A stretch of 64,000 nt of DNA from Thiosocius sp963753845 (lineage in GTDB: Bacteria; Pseudomonadota; Gammaproteobacteria; Chromatiales; Chromatiaceae). The stretch covers positions 248,001 to 312,000 of the forward strand of contig CAVWEI010000001.1 of NCBI GenBank assembly GCA_963753845.1, read 5' to 3'. The notes under the pieces were generated by a model that was given only the letters and a program-made list of their open reading frames with translations, was not told the origin of the DNA and searched no databases. This document shows positions 7,756 to 15,671 of the stretch, piece after piece (position 1 is the first letter of the stretch; every line of letters begins with the position of its first letter). The position numbers were made by a program, and so were the translations under genes.

Positions 7756-9546
7756 ATGCTGAGATCGTCCACGTTCCTTGATCACGGGGCCAAGTCATGG
7801 CTCCTCCTGGCGGCTGCCGCCTCGGCCCTGTTGTGGTGGGTTGCGCCGGCATTCGCAGCTGGAGACGCCGAGCAAAGCATCAACTGGGGGCAGATGAGCA
7901 TGACCCTGTTGGGTGGTCTTGCTGTGTTCCTGTACGGTATGGAACAGATGGCCGAGGCCCTGAAGCGGGTTGCCGGCGACAGCATGAAGCAGATCCTGGC
8001 AAAGCTGACCAACAGCCGGATCATGGGCCTGATCACCGGTGCCTTCGTCACCGCCATCATCCAGTCCTCGTCGGTCACCACGGTCATGCTGGTGGGTTTC
8101 GTCACCGCCGGTCTCATGTCTCTTTCGCAGGCCATCGGAGTCATCCTGGGCGCGGACATCGGCACCACCATCACCGCACAGATCGTGGCCTTCAAGGTCA
8201 CCAAGTACGCCCTGCTGCTGGTGGCAGTGGGCTTCGGCTTCATCTTCATCGGTAAGAAGGACCGCACCAAGCAGTACGGCAACCTGATCATGGGCCTGGG
8301 TCTGATCTTCTTCGGCATGGGGATCATGAGCGAGGGGATGTCCCCGCTGCGCAGCTATGAGCCCTTCATCGATCTGATGAAGAACGTCTCCAACCCGGTG
8401 ATCGGGATCCTGGTGGCCACCCTGTTCACCGCCCTGATCCAGTCGTCCTCGGCCACCATGGGTGTGGTGATCGCGATGGCCCTGCAGGGCCTGATCAGTC
8501 TGGATGCGGGTATCGCCCTGGCCCTCGGGGCCAACATCGGCACCTGTGCCACCGCCGGACTCGCCGCCATCGGCAAGCCGCGCGAGGCGGTGCGGGTCGC
8601 GGTCGCCCACGTCACCTTCAAGGTCGTCGGCGTCATCATCATCTTCCCGTTCATCCCCTATCTCGCGGACCTGGTACGGGAGATCTCCCCGGTCGCCGAG
8701 GCGGGTGTGATGGGGATGGAGAAGCTGGCGGTCGAGACCCCGCGTCAGATCGCGAATGCGCATACCATCTTCAACGTCGGTCTGGCGTTCATCTTCCTGC
8801 CGTTCGCCAGTTACTTCGCCCGGTTGTGCGAATGGATCGTTCCGGATGCACCCCTGGAAGAAGGGGAGGCTGCGGTTCAGGCCAAGTATCTGGATGATGA
8901 GCTGCTGACCACTCCCTCGCTGGCCCTGGAGCGTGTCCGGCTTGAGATGCTCAACATGGGAGAAGGGGTGAAGACCATGCTGGCGCAGATAATGCCTGCG
9001 ATCATCAGCGGTGACCGTCCGGCACTGGAAGCCATTCGTGCAATGGACGAGCGGGTGGATACGCTGCATGCATACATCATCACCTACCTCGGTAAGATTG
9101 CCCGGCTGGAGATGTCAGCTTCGCAAAACGCCGAGTTCATGCAGTTGATGGAGGCGGTCAACCACCTGGAGGATATCGGTGATCTCATCGAGGTCAATCT
9201 GGTCGAGCTGGGCGAGAGCCGCATCGATCAGAAGGTGTCCATAAGCCCATCTACGCAAGAGGTCCTGCAGGGGTTCCACCGTGTCGTCACGGATGCGGTG
9301 AATGCCGCCATCCTTGCCGTATCCGAGAACAACGCAGAGGCCGCGGGGTCGGTTACGACCATGAAGGAAGAGATAACGGAGATCACCAACTCGGCCGCCG
9401 CTCACCAGGCCAGACGCCTGGTCGCCGACGAGCCCAACCGCATCGAGGCCTACACCATCGAGACGGACATCGCGGAGAAGTTGCAGCGTATCTACTATTT
9501 CGCGAAAAAGATGGCCAAGACCGTCCAGCCTGCTCCAGCCGCATAG
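7756..9546 (+). CDS. Na+/phosphate symporter with C-terminal PhoU-like domain
   Basis: A 596-residue inner-membrane protein. The start at ATG 7756 follows GAAGGGGAAG. A signal-like hydrophobic segment is followed by two inverted repeats of the PNaS family, each with a QSSS motif (FVTAIIQSSSVTTVMLVGF and FTALIQSSSATMGVV) and a GANIGT/GADIGTT motif. About residues 395-590 form helices of a PhoU-like domain (ERVRLEMLNMGEGVKTMLAQ). It imports phosphate with Na+. No pst or pho regulator is visible nearby. The pairing with the Usp gene suggests stress-linked or energy-linked control, which is an inference. Confidence 0.88.
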   Translation: MLRSSTFLDHGAKSWLLLAAAASALLWWVAPAFAAGDAEQSINWGQMSMTLLGGLAVFLYGMEQMAEALKRVAGDSMKQILAKLTNSRIMGLITGAFVTAIIQSSSVTTVMLVGFVTAGLMSLSQAIGVILGADIGTTITAQIVAFKVTKYALLLVAVGFGFIFIGKKDRTKQYGNLIMGLGLIFFGMGIMSEGMSPLRSYEPFIDLMKNVSNPVIGILVATLFTALIQSSSATMGVVIAMALQGLISLDAGIALALGANIGTCATAGLAAIGKPREAVRVAVAHVTFKVVGVIIIFPFIPYLADLVREISPVAEAGVMGMEKLAVETPRQIANAHTIFNVGLAFIFLPFASYFARLCEWIVPDAPLEEGEAAVQAKYLDDELLTTPSLALERVRLEMLNMGEGVKTMLAQIMPAIISGDRPALEAIRAMDERVDTLHAYIITYLGKIARLEMSASQNAEFMQLMEAVNHLEDIGDLIEVNLVELGESRIDQKVSISPSTQEVLQGFHRVVTDAVNAAILAVSENNAEAAGSVTTMKEEITEITNSAAAHQARRLVADEPNRIEAYTIETDIAEKLQRIYYFAKKMAKTVQPAPAA

Positions 9547-9570
9547 CGCTCAGGGTGGTCCCGGTTGCCG

Positions 9571-9596
9571 CGCGCCCCATGGTCAGCCGTGGGGCG
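9571..9596. terminator. Possible hairpin between convergent genes
   Basis: GCGCCCCATG and CGTGGGGCG can pair around a short loop with one mismatch, between the symporter stop (9546) and the convergent gene's stop (9624). There is no T tract on either side, so the terminator role is only suggested. Confidence 0.3.
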
Positions 9597-9623
9597 TTGC
9601 GGTTACTGAGGAGGCATGTGTGG

Positions 9624-10226
9624 TTACAACGGGGAGATTGGTTTGCAAAGCGCCTCGAAGCGGGCCTTGAACGCATGTTCGCGCATCGCCTCGGCCTGCT
9701 CCTTGTCCGCGATCGCGGGTGACTCCTCCCAGCCGTTGGTGGCATGGTTGTAGACCGAGAAACGGTACTGTCTGCCCATCTTGAAGACCTTGCTGACATC
9801 CTTGGCCGCCTGGGCCATTGCATCCATCTTGCTCATCCCTTTGGGCGCACCGTCGTGTGCGATGCTTGGAGCAGAGGTCGGCGTTGTTGACTCGGCGGCA
9901 TGTTCCCTTACGTTGATACGGTGGTCTCTGGTCTCCCCGGCAGGGTTCAGTTCGACGGTGTCGACATCCGGTATGCGCGAGAGGATGTAACCGGCCATCA
10001 ACCTGCCGAGTTTGTGATCTTCGTTCTCCAGTGCGGTGAACAGTTTGTTGGCCGCGATCAGAGCGCGCAACATCTGGTCGGGCTGCTCGACCCATTCGCG
10101 ATTCACCTGCCAGCCCCGGTCCATGTCCGCATCCATCCGGGCAAAGAAGTCCTGGGCCTGGTCGATAAAGGCCTCTGGCACATTGAGTTCGAGTAGTTGG
10201 TCGTCGATCAGTACCTTGAGTATCAT
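9624..10226 (-). CDS. Unknown soluble protein (200 aa)
   Basis: The ATG at 10226 begins MILKVLIDDQLLELNVPEAF. The first 100 residues look like a compact helical domain (DQAQDFFARMDADMDRGWQV, then MLRALIAANKLFTALENEDH). After that comes a low-complexity linker and a basic Ala-rich helix ending in ARFEALCKPISPL. There is no signal or membrane segment. It is divergent from the YbiX-like gene at 10337 with 110 bp between the starts, so the two may share a promoter region. The N-terminal YVxxLIDDxLL-like start followed by a helical bundle does not match any family I can name. Confidence 0.6.
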   Translation of the reverse strand: MILKVLIDDQLLELNVPEAFIDQAQDFFARMDADMDRGWQVNREWVEQPDQMLRALIAANKLFTALENEDHKLGRLMAGYILSRIPDVDTVELNPAGETRDHRINVREHAAESTTPTSAPSIAHDGAPKGMSKMDAMAQAAKDVSKVFKMGRQYRFSVYNHATNGWEESPAIADKEQAEAMREHAFKARFEALCKPISPL

Positions 10227-10336
10227 CGAGATGTTCCGGGCAGCAGTGATTCAGGCTGTGAGGTTTCGGTTCCCGGCGGTGCCAAAAAACCGGTTTCGTG
10301 CCGCATGATTCTACCGCTGACAGGGGGCGGGTTGCG

Positions 10337-11008
10337 ATGCTTATAGAGATTCCGGGGCTTTTGAACAGTGCACAGCTCGACAAGATCCATGAACTGCTGG
10401 CTTCGGCGCGTTTTCAGGACGGCAGGCTGACCGCGGGCATGGCGGCGAGCAAGGTCAAGAACAACGAGGAACTGGCGCTCGAGCCGGAGTTGCTGCAGCG
10501 GCTTTACCGGGTGGTGATGGCCAGCGTAGGGCACAGTGCCGTATTTCGCAGTGCCGTGCTGCCGGCCAAGGTGGCGGATTTCATCTTCGCGCGTTACCAG
10601 CCGGGCATGCAGTACGGTGATCACGTCGACGACCCGATCATGGGGCAGGGCCAGAAGTTTCGCAGCGACGTGTCGATGACCATCTTTCTGAATCCGCCCG
10701 AAAGTTACGATGGCGGTGAACTGGTCATACGCACGCCGTTCGGTGACCAGATGGTCAAGCTGCCCGCGGGCCATGCGGTGGTCTACCCCTCGGCCAGTGT
10801 TCACCGGGTGGCGGAGGTGACGCGCGGTGAGCGGATGGTGGCGCTGACCTGGATTCAGAGCTTCGTGCGTGATGCGGCACGGCGTGAGTTGCTGTACGAG
10901 TTGGATCAGTCGCGCGGGCATCTGTTGCGCACCGACCCGGAGAGCGATGTGACCAAGAATGTCGACCGGTCCTATGTAAATTTGTTGCGGATGTGGGCCG
11001 AGGTTTAG
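10337..11008 (+). CDS. piuC: PKHD-type Fe2+-dependent hydroxylase (YbiX/PiuC family)
   Basis: A 223-residue Fe(II)/2OG enzyme starting at ATG 10337. Visible signatures are QYGDHVDDPIMG (His-x-Asp iron ligands), YDGGELVIRTPFG, YPSASVHRV (distal His) and RGERMVALTWIQSF. It ends with the family's helical tail (ARRELLYELDQSRGHLLRTD). PiuC/YbiX proteins are often linked to iron or siderophore uptake genes; none is visible here. It is a second, different member of the Fe(II)/2OG superfamily in this window and is divergent from the unknown gene at 9624. The substrate is unknown. Confidence 0.85.
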   Translation: MLIEIPGLLNSAQLDKIHELLASARFQDGRLTAGMAASKVKNNEELALEPELLQRLYRVVMASVGHSAVFRSAVLPAKVADFIFARYQPGMQYGDHVDDPIMGQGQKFRSDVSMTIFLNPPESYDGGELVIRTPFGDQMVKLPAGHAVVYPSASVHRVAEVTRGERMVALTWIQSFVRDAARRELLYELDQSRGHLLRTDPESDVTKNVDRSYVNLLRMWAEV

Positions 11009-11346
11009 CCCGCATCCGTCACCGGCATCCCGGATGCTGGCTGAGGACAGGAGTGGCTGGGCGCCGCGCTGGACTGAAAGCCATAGCCGTAGCTATGGGT
11101 TGAAGGACGCGCAAGCACAGGCGCGCGTGGACCAGCCAGGGCCGGGATAGCGCCCGGACCGAAAACACACTGTATTTTTGGCGTTCGTCTGTACTTGGTG
11201 ATTTCAACCGGTATTTCATTCACTTGCGTTTGGGTCCGGGTGCGGCTGGTGACGGATGCGGGTTAGGAAGGGTTGGGTTTCGTTGGGTTTTTTTTGGCGC
11301 GCTGTCATGCGGATTGCTTTTGATGCGCTGTGCTCAGCGCACCAGC

Positions 11347-11380
11347 CCTTCTTTCTTTTGGACAAGCGAAAGAAAGAAGG
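11347..11380. repeat. Hairpin in the intergenic element, copy 1
   Basis: CCTTCTTTCTTT at 11347-11358 pairs perfectly with AAAGAAAGAAGG at 11369-11380, leaving a 10-nt loop. It is one of two similar T/C-rich hairpins in this gap. Confidence 0.7.
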
Positions 11381-11632
11381 CAAAGAAAAAGACCCCGACG
11401 ACTTGCCCCTTGCTATCGCAAGGAGTTCCCTGCGCTTCTCGCCCTTTCCGGCGCGCGTGAATTGTCTCGGGCCATCCATGGTCCTCGCCCTGCGGGCGCC
11501 GCAAGCGGCGACAACCGGCCTCCTGGCCGGTTTATCGCTCCCTGCGGTCGGTCAGACACGCACGCGCTTCTCCCGGAAACGGCTGTGATGCTCGGCGGCG
11601 TCAACGGGATCGGGAGGCATCATCCACCCTCT

Positions 11633-11682
11633 GTAGGGCGGGCTGTGCCCGCCGCAAGATGTCGGGCACAGCCCGACCTACG
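11633..11682. repeat. REP-like palindrome, copy 1
   Basis: GTAGGGCGGGCTGTGCCCG and CGGGCACAGCCCGACCTAC form an imperfect palindrome of about 50 bp. The same palindrome recurs near nosL and nosF (52669 and 52800), so it is a dispersed repeat of this genome. Confidence 0.75.
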
Positions 11683-11855
11683 AAATGCCCCCTACCCCTT
11701 GGCGCAGCCGAGCACCGCAAGGTCAAAACCGATCAGCGCGAGGACTGTCTGAGCCCATCGAAGATGGGCGAGTTCCGCAGCGCCGGTTTTGGCCGAGGAG
11801 CGCAGGGTAGTCGGCGCGAAGCGCTGACCAAGCCGTGGGGTGCCGTTTCTTTTGG

Positions 11856-11889
11856 CTACTTTTCTTTGCGGCACAGCAAAGAAAAGTAG
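11856..11889. repeat. Hairpin in the intergenic element, copy 2
   Basis: CTACTTTTCTTTGC at 11856-11869 pairs perfectly with GCAAAGAAAAGTAG at 11876-11889 around the loop GGCACA. The neighbouring bases match copy 1 in inverted orientation. Confidence 0.75.
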
Positions 11890-12027
11890 TGCTGGCGCGC
11901 TGAGCCCAGCGCTTTCAAAACTGGATTGTGCGTCACCGCGCACATCAAAAACGATCCGAGCGATAGCGCAAACGAAAACCCCGTTCCGCCGTCCCACAGG
12001 GCGCAGGAATCCGGCAACACAAAAACG

Positions 12028-12055
12028 GAAAAGGCAGCCCGAAGGCTGCCTTTTC
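12028..12055 (-). terminator. Terminator downstream of the rspA-like gene
   Basis: A perfect 12-bp stem (GAAAAGGCAGCC / GGCTGCCTTTTC) with a 4-nt loop lies 36 bp after the stop of the minus-strand gene at 12091. On the minus strand it runs into TTTTCCGTTTTTG, consistent with intrinsic termination. Confidence 0.75.
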
Positions 12056-12090
12056 GATACTCCCGGGGCCTTGGCCCCGAACCCGTCGGC

Positions 12091-12435
12091 TCAGTAACCG
12101 CCCTTGCGTGCAATGTAAGGCAGGCCCGCGATACGGTTGCCCTGCTTGCTGGGTGCGCCCGGGAAAAGCCTGTAAAGATCCTTGCTGCTGATCTTCCTGC
12201 CCCAGATCTTGCCCATGTCCTTGTTGATCTGGCGCTCCATCGGCTGGTTATTGACGTTGTTGAAGTATTCGTCGCGCAGGTACTTCAGTACTTCGAAGTG
12301 TTCCTGGGTCAGTTCGGCCATCGTGTCATCCGCGGCGGCCAGGGCTTTTGCAACATCCTCGTCCCATGCGTGCGGGTCGACGAGGTTGCCATTGCCATCG
12401 AGCTCGATACTCTTGCCGTTTACTTCCAGTGCCAT
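12091..12435 (-). CDS. rspA: Cysteine-free DsrC/TusE-family protein (RspA-like)
   Basis: A 114-residue member of the DsrC/TusE/RspA superfamily: EVNGKSIELDGNGNLVDPHA aligns with the DsrC start and DLYRLFPGAPSKQGNRIAGL with its C-terminal arm. True DsrC has two C-terminal cysteines and TusE one. Here the first is replaced by Asn (KQGNRIAGLP against KQACRYAGLP in the window's own dsrC), the arm ends ARKGGY, and there is no cysteine anywhere. It therefore cannot carry sulfur. The cysteine-free group is the one called RspA (regulatory sulfur-related), so a regulatory or scaffold role is likely. AGGAG precedes the ATG. It lies 232 bp after the Cas6-like gene and probably has its own promoter. Confidence 0.85.
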   Translation of the reverse strand: MALEVNGKSIELDGNGNLVDPHAWDEDVAKALAAADDTMAELTQEHFEVLKYLRDEYFNNVNNQPMERQINKDMGKIWGRKISSKDLYRLFPGAPSKQGNRIAGLPYIARKGGY

Positions 12436-12667
12436 GTTGATGCTCCTCTCATGTGACGAGTTTCAGTACATATCTACCTAAAAATGAGGCTGCTCCAGGC
12501 GCCATTTTTCTGGTCACATATCCCGGTAATCAGGAATGTCCGGGGGGACTGGCGGTAAATCCTGATTGCGCACAGATCATGATCCCGGGCCGGTCAGCCG
12601 AAAACTGGCCGGGGATTATATTGGAATATCAGGGTTTGTTAAACTGTGAAACGATCTCGCGTCGCGC

Positions 12668-13369
12668 TCAGTTGTCGTCCTCGGCCTTCTTGACCGCATC
12701 TATACCCTTGTGCGGGATGAAGATTCCGCAACCCATGTGGCGCATCGGCCCTATGCCCTCCTGCTGAAGGCGGACCGATTCCTCTGCCCTGAGGTCGGCG
12801 ATCATGATGCTGCGGGTCTGGATGGGCCCGCCGGGGCCCGTGACCACGGTGGTCATCCCGCACAGGGCCTTTTTCACCCGGATCCCGCGTTCGGCAAGGT
12901 GGGACACGATGCGCCCGAGGAAGGCGTTCTCGTCTTTGTCCTCGCCTGGCTCAAGGACGACGTAACGGGAAAAGATGGTGCCCTGGCTGGACAGCTTCTT
13001 CTCTTTGGATTTGCCTATCTTCAATGCGCAGCCGGCGATATCGAGCTCGGCACCGTTGAGGGTGTCCCGCACCTGCTGCAGGTCTTCCCTGGGCACCCGC
13101 AGCGTGAGCTTGGTGCGGCGCGAAAGGATCAGCCTCTGGCCCAGTCGGGGGTCAGGGCGCTCCCAGCCATTCTGCGAACCGGCCAGGTGGACGGTGTGAA
13201 CGCCAAGACGCCGTTCCTGCCCCAGCTGCGGCAGCAATGCACCCAGCGCCTGCGCCAGATCGTGCGCATGGTCCACCGGCAGTTCGCGACACTGGATGTC
13301 GAAGACCAGGTCAACGATCTCGTCGGAGACCGCGAAGCCCTGGGGTTTGTCGTCTTCTTGCCAAAACAT
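12668..13369 (-). CDS. Orphan Cas6/Cmx6-like protein (type I-MYXAN family)
   Basis: A 233-residue protein starting at ATG 13369 behind GAGGAGAACACAC. The pattern VVxxVFDIQCRELPVDHAHDL, LILSRRTKLTLRVPRE, RYVVLEPGEDE and RSIMIADLRAEESVRLQQEG, closing with MGCGIFIPHKGI, is that of proteins annotated as type I-MYXAN Cas6/Cmx6. Cas6 proteins are RAMP-fold endoribonucleases that cut CRISPR RNA; the C-terminal glycine-rich loop (GCGIFIPHKG) fits that fold. There is no CRISPR array and no other cas gene in the 64 kb. It sits last in an apparent operon with a dioxygenase, a 62-aa protein and a helical protein, directly upstream of dsr. Whether it cuts RNA is unknown; catalytic residues cannot be named from sequence alone. 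Confidence 0.8.
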   Translation of the reverse strand: MFWQEDDKPQGFAVSDEIVDLVFDIQCRELPVDHAHDLAQALGALLPQLGQERRLGVHTVHLAGSQNGWERPDPRLGQRLILSRRTKLTLRVPREDLQQVRDTLNGAELDIAGCALKIGKSKEKKLSSQGTIFSRYVVLEPGEDKDENAFLGRIVSHLAERGIRVKKALCGMTTVVTGPGGPIQTRSIMIADLRAEESVRLQQEGIGPMRHMGCGIFIPHKGIDAVKKAEDDN

Positions 13370-13413
13370 GTGTGTTCTCCTCGCCTGCAAACCTTTGACA
13401 GGCGTAAGGGGCG

Positions 13414-14130
13414 TCAGTTGCCGGGGATGCCGGCCTGCAGGGCTTCGCGGTCGAACCACCACTGGTCCTGGACCAGGACATCGACCACGTTACGCAGGCG
13501 GACCAGGAATTTGTCAGGATCGTTCAGCTCCAGTCGTTCGAGCCACAGCCCGAACTGGTCCTGGTTTTCGACACCGCTGTGACGCCGCGCGACTCTCCCG
13601 AGCAGCTGCTGGGCGAAGAAGGTAAGCCGCTCCCTGTCCGGCCCCTCGGGTGCGCGGATGTCGGCGATGAAAAATGCGGTTGCGGCGGCCACGGCTGCAC
13701 CATCGGAGTCGTCCGGGGTGTCGTCGATCACGTGGCTGAGCAGATTGACCGAGATCTCGGGGTCGATCGGGAAGGTGACACCAAGCCAGATGCCCTGGCC
13801 CAGGGCGATCAGCGAGTCCGGCTGGTCGGATTCATACAGCACATTACAGGCATCGGCGGCGGCCCCCCATTCCTGCTCCCCGATGAAGATGCCGAACGCC
13901 GTATGAGCAATCGGCCATGCCTCGTCCCCGCGCTCGAGTATCTGCAGTGCCCGTGCTGTCTCCAACAGCAATGCGGCGCGCTGCAGAGGCGGCGCATCAT
14001 TCGGCAGGTGTTCGAGTTGCCGGCGCATTTCCAGCAGTTCGCCTTCCAGGTGCGCCTGTTGACCCAGCTGCCTGCGCAGCGAGTCGGCAGCGGTATCCTC
14101 GATTCTGTCGGGGTCTATGTAATCCACCAT
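13414..14130 (-). CDS. Helical unknown protein in the Cas6-like operon (238 aa)
   Basis: The ATG at 14130 follows CGGAGAACCTG. Residues 18-45 look like a coiled coil (LRRQLGQQAHLEGELLEMRR), and the following helices (RAALLLETARALQILERGDE) resemble TPR-like packing. No signal or membrane segment and a single cysteine. It lies 44 bp upstream of the Cas6-like gene and 17 bp after the 62-aa gene, so all are likely one transcript. It may act as an adaptor or scaffold, judged from the helical repeats only. I do not recognise the family. Confidence 0.6.
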   Translation of the reverse strand: MVDYIDPDRIEDTAADSLRRQLGQQAHLEGELLEMRRQLEHLPNDAPPLQRAALLLETARALQILERGDEAWPIAHTAFGIFIGEQEWGAAADACNVLYESDQPDSLIALGQGIWLGVTFPIDPEISVNLLSHVIDDTPDDSDGAAVAAATAFFIADIRAPEGPDRERLTFFAQQLLGRVARRHSGVENQDQFGLWLERLELNDPDKFLVRLRNVVDVLVQDQWWFDREALQAGIPGN

Positions 14131-14147
14131 CAGGTTCTCCGGGGGCG

Positions 14148-14336
14148 TCAGTAGCGGCTGCTGAAGGTCGCTTCGAGTTGGTCTTCCCAGTCATTGGGCG
14201 TGTCGGGGTAGGGCGGCTTTACGTCGAAACGCAGGAACATCTCGCCCTGGCCCGCGAACTCCCTCACCAGCCCCTTGAGTTCATCGAAGGTCTGGACGTC
14301 CTGGTTCGCTATAAGGATGTTGCTCAGGTAAAGCAT
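14148..14336 (-). CDS. Small unknown protein in the Cas6-like operon (62 aa)
   Basis: A 62-residue ORF starting at ATG 14336. Its AAGGAG overlaps the stop region of the dioxygenase gene (14342), which implies translational coupling. The sequence MLYLSNILIANQDVQTFDEL then VREFAGQGEMFLRFDVKPPY has a beta-alpha-beta look and no cysteine. There is no signal peptide. Tight spacing on both sides (5 and 17 bp) supports that it is real. Function unknown. Confidence 0.6.
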   Translation of the reverse strand: MLYLSNILIANQDVQTFDELKGLVREFAGQGEMFLRFDVKPPYPDTPNDWEDQLEATFSSRY

Positions 14337-14341
14337 GTCGC

Positions 14342-15250
14342 TCAGTACTCCTTGGGTAGAGGCAGGCGCTGATAGTAGCGGGCGCGGTAGATGAGTCGTC
14401 CGGTACCCGAGTCCGGGTCATCACGAAAGCCGTCGCGACGGTGCAATATATTGTTGCTGATCACGCCATCGCCCGGCTGAAGCCTGCAACGGTAGATGTG
14501 GTCGTCGCCGCGTCTGAACAAGTCCAGCAGAAATGCCGCGGCCTCGCGGGTGGAGACGTCATCTTTCCAGATGACGTTGCGCTGCCTCGCCGAGTAGCGC
14601 ATATGCAGACTGCCGTCGGTTGCCGACACTGAATACACAGGGCCGCCGTGGTCCGATCTGATTTTTTCACCATGTTCCGTGTTGCCGGGGATGGTAAATG
14701 CGTCGGGCGCCATCAATGCCCTGATCCATTCCGGGTTTTCATCGCGGATGCGGATATAGGCGATCTCATGATCGAGCAACTCGTTGGCGCCGCCCTCGGC
14801 GGCAGGGCGGGCACAGTAAAGCAGCCAGGCTCGTACCTGGCGGTCGCCGGCGTTGTAATAACCGTCGGTATGCCAGCCCAGCGGGCGATTGGTGTAGGGG
14901 ATGTAGGTGTGGTCCGTGTCCGTCTCCTTGACCGTGATCGCGGTGATGCCGCTGTCCTCGGCACACAGGTTCTGGTCCAGATCCAGTAGTCCGATCCTGC
15001 GGCCGAAGGCGCGCAATGCCTGCTCGATGCTTCCGGCGGGTGAACGAGCGTGGAACAGGGCGAAGTTGTGGCGCTGGCAGCTGCGCAGGAGCGCCATTCT
15101 CTCAGGCTCGGCGAGGTCGCCGGGGTCCCCGATCTCCACGGTTTCAGGGATGCCCGCGGCTGCGAGCTTCAGGTCACGCCAGCGCGCATAGGCCTCGTCC
15201 CCGGCGAGCGAAAAGGGTGATTCGTGGTCGATCATGGCGTTCGTATTCAT
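14342..15250 (-). CDS. TauD/TfdA-family 2OG-Fe(II) dioxygenase
   Basis: A 302-residue enzyme. GWHTDGYYNAGD gives the His-x-Asp iron ligands, SNNILHRRDGF the distal His, and the following Arg-rich region (RLIYRARYY) the 2OG-binding Arg. TauD-type enzymes hydroxylate small molecules such as taurine or alpha-ketoglutarate-dependent catabolic substrates. It is the first gene of the operon with the Cas6-like gene and reads divergently from dsr. A paralogue with the same layout (HWHTDGYYN and SNNVLHDRSAF) ends the nos operon at 49917. The alternative start 15235 (MIDHES) is also possible. The substrate is unknown; a role in sulfonate use is not supported by any neighbour. Confidence 0.8.
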   Translation of the reverse strand: MNTNAMIDHESPFSLAGDEAYARWRDLKLAAAGIPETVEIGDPGDLAEPERMALLRSCQRHNFALFHARSPAGSIEQALRAFGRRIGLLDLDQNLCAEDSGITAITVKETDTDHTYIPYTNRPLGWHTDGYYNAGDRQVRAWLLYCARPAAEGGANELLDHEIAYIRIRDENPEWIRALMAPDAFTIPGNTEHGEKIRSDHGGPVYSVSATDGSLHMRYSARQRNVIWKDDVSTREAAAFLLDLFRRGDDHIYRCRLQPGDGVISNNILHRRDGFRDDPDSGTGRLIYRARYYQRLPLPKEY

Positions 15251-15390
15251 CTGAAAAGGGTCACTCAGTTTGCTTCCCGGCAGCGCCAGGCGTGGCGCCT
15301 GATCGATAAGTACGTTAGGATACGCTAAATTAGCAACTCAGCCCAGAATTCAGAAAAAAACGAGGTATGTCAATGAGATGGGAATTTCTT

Positions 15391-15404
15391 TTGACCTGGG
15401 TCAA
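15391..15404 (+). promoter_or_regulatory. FNR/CRP-type palindrome upstream of dsr
   Basis: TTGACCTGGGTCAA is a perfect palindrome of FNR-type spacing (TTGAC-N4-GTCAA). It differs from the FNR consensus (TTGAT-N4-ATCAA) by one symmetrical base in each half. The same half-site spacing recurs upstream of nirS, nosZ and norC. Confidence 0.5.
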
Positions 15405-15413
15405 GTGCGCTCA

Positions 15414-15429
15414 TATCCCCAAAGGGATA
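15414..15429 (+). promoter_or_regulatory. TATCCC-N4-GGGATA operator candidate (dsr)
   Basis: TATCCC at 15414-15419 and GGGATA at 15424-15429 form a perfect 6-bp inverted repeat with a CAAA spacer. The identical 6-4-6 palindrome with spacer ATTG occurs at 29587-29602 upstream of the HTH gene behind dsrS. Two further TATCCC copies follow at 15436 and 15445. Confidence 0.55.
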
Positions 15430-15671
15430 GCCGCTTATCCCGCCTATCCCCCAATGGTGGAGTATGGGAAGTGTCAATGGTCCCCTAATATAAGCAACCG
15501 ATGATGGGGAGGCGAAGCGCCCCGGAGGCATCTTGTCCGTGTGCCCCGGTCCAGGCCCGCCCCGCTCATTCGGTTAAGTGACCCAAGGATCACGTCGTTC
15601 GGGCGAAGCAATCGGCTCGGCGACAGCAGAACTCTGCCAAATACGAACGATTAGTCAGGAGAAACAGCGAT

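Larger units (their letters stand above)
11009..12027. other. 1 kb non-coding region with several palindromes
   Basis: No ORF here has a protein-like composition; the short ones are repeat-derived. It holds a hairpin GCATCCG/CGGATGC at 11012-11036, two strong A/T-rich hairpins and a REP-like palindrome (listed separately). The two hairpins are flanked by related words (GCTGTGCTCAGCGCACCAGC near 11330 and, inverted, GCTGGCGCGCTGAGCCCAGC near 11890), so they look like inverted copies of one dispersed intergenic element enclosing about 500 bp. Confidence 0.6.
15251..15671 (+). promoter_or_regulatory. dsr control region and leader (421 bp)
   Basis: This divergent gap separates the dioxygenase operon from dsrA and encodes no protein. 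Reading toward dsrA it holds an FNR-type box (15391-15404), a TATCCC-N4-GGGATA palindrome (15414-15429), two more direct TATCCC half sites (15436-15441 and 15445-15450) and a TAATATAAG candidate -10 at 15486-15494 with no convincing -35, as expected for an activated promoter. About 170 nt of leader precede the dsrA AGGAG. Confidence 0.6.

Noticed and set aside
7795..9069. A 424-codon minus-strand ORF rich in Asp/His over the symporter
   Set aside because: Antisense to a certain membrane-protein gene; the low-complexity D/H/G-rich text is typical of reverse-complemented helices.
11224..12113. Several 70-140 codon ORFs in the 11-12 kb gap
   Set aside because: They read through hairpins and the REP; their translations are repeat-derived and lack domains.
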